64,000 nt of DNA from Clostridia bacterium (GTDB taxonomy: Bacteria; Bacillota; Clostridia; Oscillospirales; Acutalibacteraceae): assembly GCA_017473165.1 (NCBI GenBank), contig JAFUNA010000026.1, positions 62,001 through 126,000 on the forward strand. Direction: 5' to 3'. Below are positions 52,504 through 60,686 of this stretch, piece by piece. The notes beneath the pieces are model-generated. The model was not told where the DNA came from. It saw only the letters and a list, made by a program, of their open reading frames with translations, and did not search any database. Both the position numbers and the translations under genes were made by a program. Positions within the stretch are counted from its first letter, which is position 1. Every line of letters starts with the position of its first letter.

Positions 52504-53591
52504 TAAACAACCGAAGCGGCTGCAGAAACAATTATCCCGACGGTTAAATCAAAAATAAGACACGAAATAATTGAAATAATAAACATTAAAACAGGAATAA
52601 CTCCGCTGAATGCTTTTTTCAGTTCAAACCATTTAACATTCTGCCACGCACCGACGATTACGACAACCGCACAGGAATGCAGAGGAATTCTTCCGAGATA
52701 TTCTTTGAAAAGAGCAAAGAGAATCAATACAATTCCTGCAGCAAGACCTCTTGATAAAAGAGTGCTTTTGTTTCTGTTTATTCCGTAAGGCAGGGGAAAG
52801 CCGACAATTCCGCTTGTTGCAGTATTTAATAAAGCACCGTTATAATGATAATCTGACGCTGCGTAAATATAGTTTATATATAACGCTATACCGCATATCA
52901 GCATTCTGAAAATATTCTTTTCGGAATCAAAATGTGTGACTACGAGCTCCTTAAGTGCATCAAATCCGAAATTTCCGATTTCGTTAATAGCTGTGGGCAT
53001 ATAAACGGGATTGAGAAAAAAATTCAAAACAAGTGTTCCTATAATTGCGATAAATGCAGCTGAAACGGTTTTTGAGAACTTTTTGAATTTCCTGGGAAAA
53101 GTTATCATTATAACCATAACAATCGTGCCGTAAAGCACACCGTGCCAGTTGGGATGAAAACCGAGAGAAACATATGATTTAATCATTTCCGTAACTGTTT
53201 CACCCGTTGCACCGATACCGAAATAATCGGTTGTGAATAAAACCGTTGCGGTAAGTGCGGAGCCGAGCATAACTCCAGAAAAAGCAGGGGAGTAAATGCT
53301 TTTTTTTATTTCATCAAAAAAAGTGTGAGTTAATAATAAAAGCAGAAAACAAATTAAACTTGCCGGCAAAGCAACATCTGCATTGCAGCCCAGTATAATA
53401 AATGCAGTAAATACGGGCATTATCTTTTCGTTACTCAAATCGGGTGAAAGGATAATTGCAAGACAGGCAAAAAGAATTCCCGTTACTGCACCGTAGCCAA
53501 AGCACGCAGCCATGCTGAATGCAAGCGAAAAATAGTTTGTTAAATAATAAACCGTTTCTTTGGAAACAGACAGAATCTTTGATTTATTCAA
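52476..53591 (-). CDS. SulP-family-like permease lacking a STAS domain
   Basis: A 371-residue protein with about ten hydrophobic segments. The second half (YLGRIPLHSCAVVVIVGAWQ, a DLTVGIIVSAAASVVYHKF end) has the SulP transporter pattern, whose substrates are sulfate, bicarbonate or organic anions. The usual C-terminal STAS domain is absent, since the protein ends right after the last helix. The start is TTG 53591 with GGAG eight bases upstream. It faces and overlaps the DUF47-like gene. Ligand unknown; another APC-like family cannot be excluded. Confidence 0.6.
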   Translation of the reverse strand: MNKSKILSVSKETVYYLTNYFSLAFSMAACFGYGAVTGILFACLAIILSPDLSNEKIMPVFTAFIILGCNADVALPASLICFLLLLLTHTFFDEIKKSIYSPAFSGVMLGSALTATVLFTTDYFGIGATGETVTEMIKSYVSLGFHPNWHGVLYGTIVMVIMITFPRKFKKFSKTVSAAFIAIIGTLVLNFFLNPVYMPTAINEIGNFGFDALKELVVTHFDSEKNIFRMLICGIALYINYIYAASDYHYNGALLNTATSGIVGFPLPYGINRNKSTLLSRGLAAGIVLILFALFKEYLGRIPLHSCAVVVIVGAWQNVKWFELKKAFSGVIPVLMFIISIISCLIFDLTVGIIVSAAASVVYHKFLKKAV

Positions 53592-53740
53592 TATTTTTAC
53601 TCCAATCAGTTGAGTTTTAAAGTTATTTTACATTAATTTTTAAAACTATACAAGAGTTTTGAAAAAGTTTTTAATAAACTATAGTAAAAAAAAGAATTAT
53701 GTGATAAAATAGTCGGGATTAAAAACAAACGGAGAATAAC

Positions 53741-54751
53741 ATGAAGAAAAAAACAGCTAAAAAAGTTGCAACGTGGATTATTGTTCCGCTGATGCTTGCA
53801 ATTTTTATTCTTGACATAGCGACCGTAGCAATCGGAAACAATTACACAAAAAAGTATTTACCCAAAGTCGAAACATTTGACTACGGCATCAACGGAGATG
53901 ACAGAATTCATTTTCTCAATACCGCAAATTCCGATGCGATTCTTATTGAAAGCAACGGGAAATTTGCTCTTATCGATGCGGGTGAGGGCAACAATAACCC
54001 TAGGCGAAAAACCGAATATAAAGGCTATGAATCAGAGGTTGTTGAGTATATAAAATATGTTACTGATTTGAAAAACGGAAACAATTATCTTGATTTTATA
54101 CTTGGAACGCATTGCCATTATGACCATATCGGCAGTTTTCATACTTTGATAACCGACAATGATATTCAAATCGGGAAAGCATATTTCAAAAAATTCAATT
54201 CCTTGATTGCAAAGGACTATGAAATTGAAAGCTGGAAAATCAATGAAACCTACGGTCAGATTATATATGATTTGGCAGAGAAAAATGTTGAGGTAATCAG
54301 TAATTTGCCCACGGATGAATTTGAATTCGGAGATTTTACATTACAGTTTTATAATACGGTTACTCCCGAAGAACTTCAGGGGAAAGGTGAAAACGCATCG
54401 AGCATTGGCGTTAAAGTTTCAAAGGGCTCTAAATCGGCATTTCTCGCTGCGGACATAACAAAATCAACGGGTCTTGAGGAAATGCTTGCCGAAGAAATCG
54501 GTGATATTGATTTGCTGAAAATCGGACATCACGGATATTTCGGTTCTTCCTCAAAGTATTTTCTTCAGACTCTTAAGCCCGAAATAGCGATTGTAACAAA
54601 TCAGCTCGGCAAGGTTTATCCCAATGTCAAATGGAATCTGACAATGATTGCCAAAGTTCCGTTTTTTGCAACCTATGACAATAACGGATTGATAGCGTCT
54701 TTCAACGATGACGGAGAAATTATTCTGACCAATAATATACACAATTTTTAA
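53741..54751 (+). CDS. Second membrane-anchored ComEC-like MBL protein
   Basis: A 336-residue protein with an N-terminal membrane helix (about 10-31) and an MBL domain outside. The metal motif is GTHCHYDHIGSF (HxHxDH), the IDAGEG strand precedes it, and KIGHHGYFGSS near the C-terminus supplies another His pair. The ComEC signature at the domain start is degenerate (HFLNTANSDAILIE in place of FxDVGQGD), so the substrate may differ from that of the 31 kb gene. CGGAGAATAAC precedes the ATG. It stands alone with more than 100 bases on either side. Function not known. Confidence 0.75.
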   Translation: MKKKTAKKVATWIIVPLMLAIFILDIATVAIGNNYTKKYLPKVETFDYGINGDDRIHFLNTANSDAILIESNGKFALIDAGEGNNNPRRKTEYKGYESEVVEYIKYVTDLKNGNNYLDFILGTHCHYDHIGSFHTLITDNDIQIGKAYFKKFNSLIAKDYEIESWKINETYGQIIYDLAEKNVEVISNLPTDEFEFGDFTLQFYNTVTPEELQGKGENASSIGVKVSKGSKSAFLAADITKSTGLEEMLAEEIGDIDLLKIGHHGYFGSSSKYFLQTLKPEIAIVTNQLGKVYPNVKWNLTMIAKVPFFATYDNNGLIASFNDDGEIILTNNIHNF

Positions 54752-54810
54752 TGACTGAACAGTATCTGAAATAAATATCTTAAGTTTTTATTAATATATA
54801 CTCTTAAAAA

Positions 54811-54839
54811 TTGACAATTGGTAAAATAATTGATAAAAT
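54811..54839 (+). promoter_or_regulatory. SigA-type promoter of the acyl-CoA-synthetase-like gene
   Basis: TTGACA (54811-54816), an exact 17-base spacer, TAAAAT (54834-54839), about 65 bases before the ATG. Confidence 0.75.
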
Positions 54840-54905
54840 AAAATTCGTATGGTCGTCAGAAAGCGGCTTTAATTTTAGAATAAACAGACGGGTTGGAAAG
54901 AAAAA

Positions 54906-56534
54906 ATGAACTTGACTTGTTATGATTATCTGAAAGTTTGTGCAAACCGAATGGGGGATTATACCGCCGTTCAGGCGTTTGGTAGCAAAACAAAGCTTTC
55001 AACAATTATCAGTGATACCGATGCTTTGGCGGGATATATCAATTCAATCGGAATTAAACAGGGCGATGTTGTAACCGTTTTGCTCCCCAACGTTGTGCAT
55101 TCGTTTACGGCTTTTTATGCACTCAATAAAATCGGTGTTATCGGAAACATTGTTCATCCTTTAACATCTCCCGAGGGTCTTGATGAAATCCTCGGATTTG
55201 TCAATTCCAAGGCAATAATACTTCTTGATATTCTTTCTGCAAAATACGCGGATGTTGTTAACAAACACAATCTTCCCTGCATTCTTTGCTCAAATTCCGA
55301 TTATATCACAGGACCCGTAAAGCCCGCTTTTAAGGTCTTTGAAAAGGTAAAGAGCAAGGGCGTTGAAGGCTTTAAGAATGTTGTAAAATATTCAAAAGCG
55401 GTTTCAATCGGAAGAAAATGTCATGCTGTTGAATGTCATGACGGCTCAAAGGTTGCTGTTTATCTTCACGGCGGCGGAACAACGGGCAAGAGCAAAACAA
55501 TCATGCTTTCAAGCAACAATCTCAACAGCCTTTCAGAAAAACTCAACACCCTTGACGTTCCTCACAAGCCGGGTGATGAATATTCAATCATGGTTCTTCC
55601 TATGTTCCATGCTTTCGGTCTCGGAATTGCCATGCACTTCCCCATAACTCACGGCTTCACAACCATTCCCATGCCCCAGTTCAATGCCGAGAGTGCCGTT
55701 AAGTACATGAGAAAAAACAAGGTTACTTTTCTTCTCGGTGTTCCCAATATGTATAAAAAGCTTATTGAAACAGAAGGTTTTGACGGTCCTCATCTTAAAA
55801 ATCTCCGCCTTGTTTTCTGCGGCGGTGATGTACTTCCCGAACGTCTTGTTAAAGAATTTAACGGTACAATTGCCAAAAACGGCGGCAAGGGCAAGCTTTT
55901 CAGAGGCTACGGTTTGACAGAAGTTTCGTCTGTTTGTACCGTTAACACATATGAAAATTGCCGTGAAGAATCAATCGGTAAACCTCTCGACGATATCGTT
56001 GTTCAAATCTGGGATGAGATGAAGAACGAGCTTCCCGCTGGAACAACAGGTGAAATTGTTGTTAAGGGCGACACCGCAATGCTCGGATACTATAACGGGG
56101 AGAACACGGTCAAGGATGACGGCGTATATGTTGACAAAAACGGTAACAGATGGGTTCTTACAGGTGACCTTGGTCACAAGGATGCTGACGGATTTGTTTA
56201 TTTTACAGGCAGAAAAAAGCGTATGATTATCATTTCGGGCTACAATGTTTATCCTATTGATATCGAAAATGCTGTTCTTCAGCTGCCTTTTATCAGCGAA
56301 GCTTGTGCAGTGCAGGGTTATCAGAAAAATAAGCCTTGTGTAAAGCTTTGTGTAACACTTAATCAGCCGATGAACCATGATGATGCAATTGATAAAATTC
56401 AGAGCTTCTGCAAGAAAAATCTTGCAAAGTTCTCTTGTCCGAGAAAGATTGAAATTATGGACTCATTCCCCAGAACAAAAATGGCGAAGGTAGATTTCAT
56501 GAAACTTTCGGATAAATATGACCCTAATTTATAA
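54906..56534 (+). CDS. AMP-binding acyl-CoA synthetase-like enzyme
   Basis: A 542-residue adenylate-forming enzyme. The phosphate-binding loop is YLHGGGTTGKSKTIMLSS (near 185), the A5-like motif is FRGYGLTEVSSVCTVN, the A8-type motif is LTGDLGHKDADGFVYFTGR, and the hinge and C-terminal GYNVYPIDIENAVLQLP are those of long-chain acyl-CoA ligases. It activates a carboxylic acid with ATP and probably transfers it to CoA. The acid is not predictable. It has its own promoter and is followed by the cyclophilin gene after 17 bases, so both are transcribed together. Confidence 0.88.
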   Translation: MNLTCYDYLKVCANRMGDYTAVQAFGSKTKLSTIISDTDALAGYINSIGIKQGDVVTVLLPNVVHSFTAFYALNKIGVIGNIVHPLTSPEGLDEILGFVNSKAIILLDILSAKYADVVNKHNLPCILCSNSDYITGPVKPAFKVFEKVKSKGVEGFKNVVKYSKAVSIGRKCHAVECHDGSKVAVYLHGGGTTGKSKTIMLSSNNLNSLSEKLNTLDVPHKPGDEYSIMVLPMFHAFGLGIAMHFPITHGFTTIPMPQFNAESAVKYMRKNKVTFLLGVPNMYKKLIETEGFDGPHLKNLRLVFCGGDVLPERLVKEFNGTIAKNGGKGKLFRGYGLTEVSSVCTVNTYENCREESIGKPLDDIVVQIWDEMKNELPAGTTGEIVVKGDTAMLGYYNGENTVKDDGVYVDKNGNRWVLTGDLGHKDADGFVYFTGRKKRMIIISGYNVYPIDIENAVLQLPFISEACAVQGYQKNKPCVKLCVTLNQPMNHDDAIDKIQSFCKKNLAKFSCPRKIEIMDSFPRTKMAKVDFMKLSDKYDPNL

Positions 56535-56551
56535 TAAGTGAGGAATAAGAT

Positions 56552-57148
56552 ATGAGCAAGCAGACAAGAGCACCGCAGGCAGGGGATACCGTTGCCGTTA
56601 TGAAAACAACGCTCGGCGAAATCAAGATTCTTCTTTTTCCCGATGCAGCTCCCAAAGCGGTTGAAAATTTTGTAACACATTCAAAGAACGGATATTATGC
56701 GGGAATTATTTTCCACAGAGTTATTCCCGATTTTATGATTCAGGGCGGCGATCCTACAGGAACAGGTCGTGGCGGCGAAAGCATCTGGGGCAGCAGCTTT
56801 AAGGATGAATTCAGCGTTGATTATCATAACATCAGAGGCGCACTCTCAATGGCAAATGCAGGTCCCGGAACAAACGGCAGCCAGTTCTTCATTGTGCAGG
56901 CAAAGGATGTTGACAGCGGACTCCTTTCACAGATGGAGCAGCTTTCCGACAGAGGATTTCCCACCGAATGCGTTAAGGACTACAGAAATCTCGGCGGTAC
57001 ACCGTGGCTTGACTTCAAGCACACTGTTTTCGGACAGGTTGTTGAAGGCATGGATGTTGTTGATGCTATTGCAACCGTTAAAACAGGATACGGCGACAAG
57101 CCCGTTGAGGATGTTGTCATTCTTGGGATTGATATTGAAGAAATATAA
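56552..57148 (+). CDS. Cyclophilin-type peptidyl-prolyl isomerase
   Basis: A 198-residue cytoplasmic PPIase. The active-site patch is [22 protein letters not shown], with the Arg and Phe of cyclophilin catalysis, and the [10 protein letters not shown] segment and [19 protein letters not shown] complete it. A Met/Glu-rich insertion (about 130-155) is present, as in several clostridial cyclophilins. No signal peptide is seen. It catalyses proline isomerisation during protein folding. GAGGAATAAGAT precedes the ATG, 17 bases after the AMP-binding gene. It is followed by a strong terminator. Confidence 0.93.
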   Translation: MSKQTRAPQAGDTVAVMKTTLGEIKILLFPDAAPKAVENFVTHSKNGYYAGIIFHRVIPDFMIQGGDPTGTGRGGESIWGSSFKDEFSVDYHNIRGALSMANAGPGTNGSQFFIVQAKDVDSGLLSQMEQLSDRGFPTECVKDYRNLGGTPWLDFKHTVFGQVVEGMDVVDAIATVKTGYGDKPVEDVVILGIDIEEI

Positions 57149-57153
57149 AAATT

Positions 57154-57183
57154 ACTCTGTGCCGATGTGCACAGAGTTTTTTT
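57154..57183 (+). terminator. Intrinsic terminator after the cyclophilin gene
   Basis: A 9-bp stem ACTCTGTGC/GCACAGAGT (57154-57162 with 57169-57177) followed by six further T. Confidence 0.88.
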
Positions 57184-57185
57184 AT

Positions 57186-57217
57186 GAAAAACGCCCCGAA
57201 CATCATGCTCGGGGCGT
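57186..57217 (-). terminator. Intrinsic terminator of the PHP gene
   Basis: A 9-bp GC-rich stem ACGCCCCGA/TCGGGGCGT (57191-57199 with 57209-57217), followed on the minus strand by a T run. Confidence 0.88.
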
Positions 57218-57226
57218 CAGTTTTAT

Positions 57227-58768
57227 TTAGTTGAAGATTTCAACAAATGCAAGAATGGGAGTTTTGAGAAGGGCTACAAGAAGCTTAACGGGTGTATCGC
57301 AGATAAGCGAAACAAGAATTCCGAAATCAAAGAAAGCACCGTCATCTTCTGCTTCGGGAGCACCGTCATAATCAAGAACAAATGCCTGTGAATACATTAT
57401 GCCGCCTTCGCCGAGAATTTCTGCTCTTACATAGCTGCCGATTTTGTCTGAATAATCGTCAAGGTCAATTGAGTTTCCGTTTGCGATTACCTTGCCGTCA
57501 GCAATCCAATGAACAAGAAGTGCGTTTTCCGTTGTAAATGTGATTGAATCTTCTGATTCGTCAACAACGATGTTGGTTACCTTGGGAGCGGGAATAGCTC
57601 TGTTTTCGTCCTCAACTCTGAATTTTGTGTCCTGTTCGCCGTTTTCTTCAATTTCCTTGTTGATTTTATCGGCATATCCTTTGAGAACGTTGCCGAATGC
57701 AACAGCCTCGGGGTTTTCGCTTGCAAGAAGAGTTGCTGAATAACCGATGAGCTCGTCAAGGTTTCCGATATATTTGCTTGCTGCGAAGAAAGCGCCGTCA
57801 TTCATGGCTTTTTCCAATGCGGCAGAGGTAAGCTCGGGCATAACCATTACGGAATATCCGGAGTCAACAATGTCAAGGTTATGAGCATCCGAAGTGGCAA
57901 TTGCGAAAACATTTCTGCCTGTGGGAATGATTTTCTGAAGAAGAATATCCCAGAGCTTTCTGTCAAAACGAGTTCTGCTGTCGCCCTTGCTGTTGATATC
58001 AATACCGATGCAGCTGTGATATTTCTTGAGAAGGTTTGCGAATTTGTTGATTTTGTAATTATAAACAGGGTCATCAACATTATAGGCGTCAGCGGTGAAA
58101 ACCTCATCTCTTGCATTTGTATATTCGCCGGGATGATTGATAACCGATGTGCCGCCAAGCTGGTCGATTTTGCTGATTATGTCCTCATAGTTGCTTGTGC
58201 CGCCGACACGGCCATCACCGTAATCAACAAACCATGTGTTAACATGAGCATTGTTGAATGATGTGGGATTCTGCTCGTTGCCGAAGGGAACACGGAGCAT
58301 TTTCTGTGCATTTTCGGTTTCCTGTGAATAGTATTCGTCGCCTGTTGTGCTGTTGATTTCAACACTATATTTGTTTCCGTTTGCAGCCGTTCCGTTCATT
58401 TCAAGAACGTCGGATTTAAGCTCACCGTTTTCGATATAAGAAAACACTGCCATGGGAGCGTTGAATTCCTGATTAACATAGCTGCGGCTGACTGTGCCGT
58501 GGTCAGTGATTGCAAGAATATCAAAACCAAGCTCATAATGTCTTTCAACCGATTCGGGAAGAGTATCGTTGCCGTCGCTGAAAACGGTGTGGCAATGAAG
58601 GTCAGCCTTATACTGACCGTCTGTTTCCCATTTGACAGCTTTGTAAGGATTCTCGATTTTGTAATCAATATCAGCGGCTGTGCTGCTGTCGGCAAAACCA
58701 AAGGGAGAAACAGAGAGTACCATGATTGCTGCAATTAAAATTGCAAGACTTTTTTTGACTTTTTTCAT
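57227..58768 (-). CDS. Secreted PHP-domain phosphoesterase with C-terminal hydrophobic tail
   Basis: A 513-residue exported protein. A signal peptide (KKVKKSLAILIAAIMVLSVS region) is followed by a PHP domain with the metal ligands of the family: HxH in KADLHCHTVFSDG, ITDHGTV, VINHPGEY, and ATSDAHN. PHP enzymes hydrolyse phosphodiesters or monoesters; most are cytoplasmic or polymerase-linked, so an exported one is less common. The C-terminus (FFDFGILVSLICDTPVKLLV) is hydrophobic and may insert in the membrane. The ATG at 58768 has AGGAGG upstream. Substrate unknown; extracellular nucleic acid or sugar phosphate is possible. Confidence 0.8.
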   Translation of the reverse strand: MKKVKKSLAILIAAIMVLSVSPFGFADSSTAADIDYKIENPYKAVKWETDGQYKADLHCHTVFSDGNDTLPESVERHYELGFDILAITDHGTVSRSYVNQEFNAPMAVFSYIENGELKSDVLEMNGTAANGNKYSVEINSTTGDEYYSQETENAQKMLRVPFGNEQNPTSFNNAHVNTWFVDYGDGRVGGTSNYEDIISKIDQLGGTSVINHPGEYTNARDEVFTADAYNVDDPVYNYKINKFANLLKKYHSCIGIDINSKGDSRTRFDRKLWDILLQKIIPTGRNVFAIATSDAHNLDIVDSGYSVMVMPELTSAALEKAMNDGAFFAASKYIGNLDELIGYSATLLASENPEAVAFGNVLKGYADKINKEIEENGEQDTKFRVEDENRAIPAPKVTNIVVDESEDSITFTTENALLVHWIADGKVIANGNSIDLDDYSDKIGSYVRAEILGEGGIMYSQAFVLDYDGAPEAEDDGAFFDFGILVSLICDTPVKLLVALLKTPILAFVEIFN

Positions 58769-58805
58769 TAATATTACCTCCTGTGTTGATATTATTAATA
58801 GCAAG

Positions 58806-58834
58806 ATTATAACAGATTTTAATAATTTTGTAAA
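58806..58834 (-). promoter_or_regulatory. Promoter of the PHP gene
   Basis: Minus strand: TTTACA (58829-58834), a 17-base spacer, TATAAT (58806-58811), about 40 bases before the ATG. Confidence 0.65.
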
Positions 58835-58886
58835 TAGTCAACAAAAAAATATTATTAATTTTGTAAAGCACTAAAGTATCTTTGGT

Positions 58887-58915
58887 TTGATATTTTTTAT
58901 TGAATATGATAGAAT
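58887..58915 (+). promoter_or_regulatory. Promoter of the propeller/GH43 gene pair
   Basis: TTGATA (58887-58892), a 17-base spacer, TAGAAT (58910-58915). It is divergent from the PHP promoter. Confidence 0.6.
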
Positions 58916-58946
58916 TGATTTATCAAAAATCGGAAGGAGAAATTTT

Positions 58947-59819
58947 ATGTCAGTTATCCGAAAAATATGGTCAATTATCACATTCCCGCTTCTTGTCATA
59001 ACCTTGCTCACAAGCCCTGTTGCAGAGAGCACTCAAACAGCACAGCTTGTTTCAAAAGAGGCGTTTGTTTTTGAAAAAGCCCTGCTTATGGGTCAGGGAA
59101 TTACAACCGACGGAGAATATTACTACACAAGCGGTTCAATTTCTGCATTAAATCTTACTGCTCTTGCAAAGTTTTCGCTCAACGATATGGATTTGCTTGA
59201 CAGCAGCATCAATCCGCTGCCCGAAAAATGCACCGACAGAGGTAACAATCATATCGGCGGTATCAGTGCATATAACGGAAAAATTTATGCTTCCGTTGAG
59301 GGCGGAGAGGATTCATATAACGCCTGTATTGTAACTTTTGACTGCGATACTCTTGAAGCAACAGGCGAAATATATGATTTGCCTAATGACCTTTACGATG
59401 ACGGTGTGCCCTGGTGCGCGGTTGACAAAGAAACAGGTTATCTTTATGCTTCAAAGTGGACAGATATAAAGACAATTCATGTTTATGATACAAATGACGG
59501 AATGAAGCACGTCAGAGATATTCCTCTTTCGGGAATTGACACAATCCACCGAATTCAGGGCGGCGAATTTTATAACGGTACGCTTTATCTTTCAAACGAT
59601 TGCGAAGATAACGGAAATTATAAGAATATTTACGGAGTCAACATTGAAACCGGAAATGTTTATGTTGCCGCAACAAGAAACGTCGGCGGCGACAATGTTG
59701 AAGCCGAAGGTCTGACTTTTATCGAATCAAAAGACGGTTCGGTTATGCATGTTCTTGACTATAATAAGGTTATAGGCGTGTTTGTTCATAACTACAAGGT
59801 TGATTTCGCGGAGGAATAA
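58947..59819 (+). CDS. Exported beta-propeller-like protein
   Basis: A 290-residue protein with an N-terminal membrane anchor or signal sequence (MSVIRKIWSIITFPLLVITL) followed by repeated beta strands containing motifs such as GQGITTDGEYYYTSGS, GGISAYNGKIYASVEG and LYASKWTD. This resembles NHL/SMP-30-like propeller blades, but no family is certain. It may sense or bind a surface ligand, or be a lactonase-like enzyme. The ATG at 58947 has GGAAGGAG upstream. It is followed four bases later by the GH43 gene, which suggests a shared role with a carbohydrate. Confidence 0.6.
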   Translation: MSVIRKIWSIITFPLLVITLLTSPVAESTQTAQLVSKEAFVFEKALLMGQGITTDGEYYYTSGSISALNLTALAKFSLNDMDLLDSSINPLPEKCTDRGNNHIGGISAYNGKIYASVEGGEDSYNACIVTFDCDTLEATGEIYDLPNDLYDDGVPWCAVDKETGYLYASKWTDIKTIHVYDTNDGMKHVRDIPLSGIDTIHRIQGGEFYNGTLYLSNDCEDNGNYKNIYGVNIETGNVYVAATRNVGGDNVEAEGLTFIESKDGSVMHVLDYNKVIGVFVHNYKVDFAEE

Positions 59820-59823
59820 TAAA

Positions 59824-60672
59824 ATGACATTCAAGGATATTAATATCCGTGACCCGTTTGTGCTGACGTATGAAGGGAGATATTATCTATACGGAACAAG
59901 AGGAGAAACCGCATGGACATCAGCAGAAGGTCTTGATGTTTATGTCAGCGATGATATGGAAAACTGGAGTGAGCCTCATGAGTGCTTTTCCGTTCCCGAA
60001 AATTTCTGGGCTGACAAAGAAATCTGGGCACCCGAAGTTCACAGATATAATGATTGCTTTTATATGTTTGTTTCACTCCGCTCGGAAAACAGGTGCAGAG
60101 GAACACAGATATTAAAAAGCCAATCACCTATGGGTCCGTTTCTTCCTTTTACCGATGATGCAATAACACCTCCCGATTGGCAGAGTCTTGACGGAACTTT
60201 TTATGTTGACAAAAACGGTGAACCTTATATTGTTTTCTGCCGTGAATGGGTGCAGGTAAAGGACGGTCAGATTTGTGCAATGAAGCTTACAAAAGATCTT
60301 TCTGCTCCTGCCGGAGAGCCCTGGATTCTCTTCAAGGGCTCCGACCCCGATTGGGCTGACAAATCCCGTGAAACATTTATCACAGACGGTCCTTTTGTGT
60401 ATCGTACGGAATGCGGACGTCTTCTTTTGATTTGGTCAACCTTTACTCCTACAGGATATGTTCAGGCTGTTGCAAGCTCTGATAACGGTGAAATAGACGG
60501 CAACTGGAGCCATGACGATCTTCTTTTTGAAAAAGACGGCGGACACGGAATGATTTTTGAAGATTATAACGGCGTTAAGCACCTTGTTCTTCACAGTCCC
60601 AATGAAAATCCAAAGGAAAGACCCGTTCTTTTTGATTTGACCGAAGAAAACGGCAAATTGAAGCTAATCTGA
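59824..60672 (+). CDS. Glycoside hydrolase family 43-like enzyme
   Basis: A 282-residue cytoplasmic enzyme. The GH43 pattern is clear: the general base in NIRDPFVLTYEGRYYLYGT, the pKa-modulating Asp near SLDGTFYVDKNGEPYIVF, and the general-acid Glu in RETFITDGPFVYR. Five-bladed propellers of this family cleave arabinofuranosides or xylosides. No signal peptide is seen, so it acts on imported oligosaccharides. The ATG at 59824 has GCGGAGGAATAATAAA in front. It follows the exported propeller gene, and the lipase-like gene begins 15 bases later. Confidence 0.85.
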   Translation: MTFKDINIRDPFVLTYEGRYYLYGTRGETAWTSAEGLDVYVSDDMENWSEPHECFSVPENFWADKEIWAPEVHRYNDCFYMFVSLRSENRCRGTQILKSQSPMGPFLPFTDDAITPPDWQSLDGTFYVDKNGEPYIVFCREWVQVKDGQICAMKLTKDLSAPAGEPWILFKGSDPDWADKSRETFITDGPFVYRTECGRLLLIWSTFTPTGYVQAVASSDNGEIDGNWSHDDLLFEKDGGHGMIFEDYNGVKHLVLHSPNENPKERPVLFDLTEENGKLKLI

Positions 60673-60686
60673 AAGGAAAAAATATA

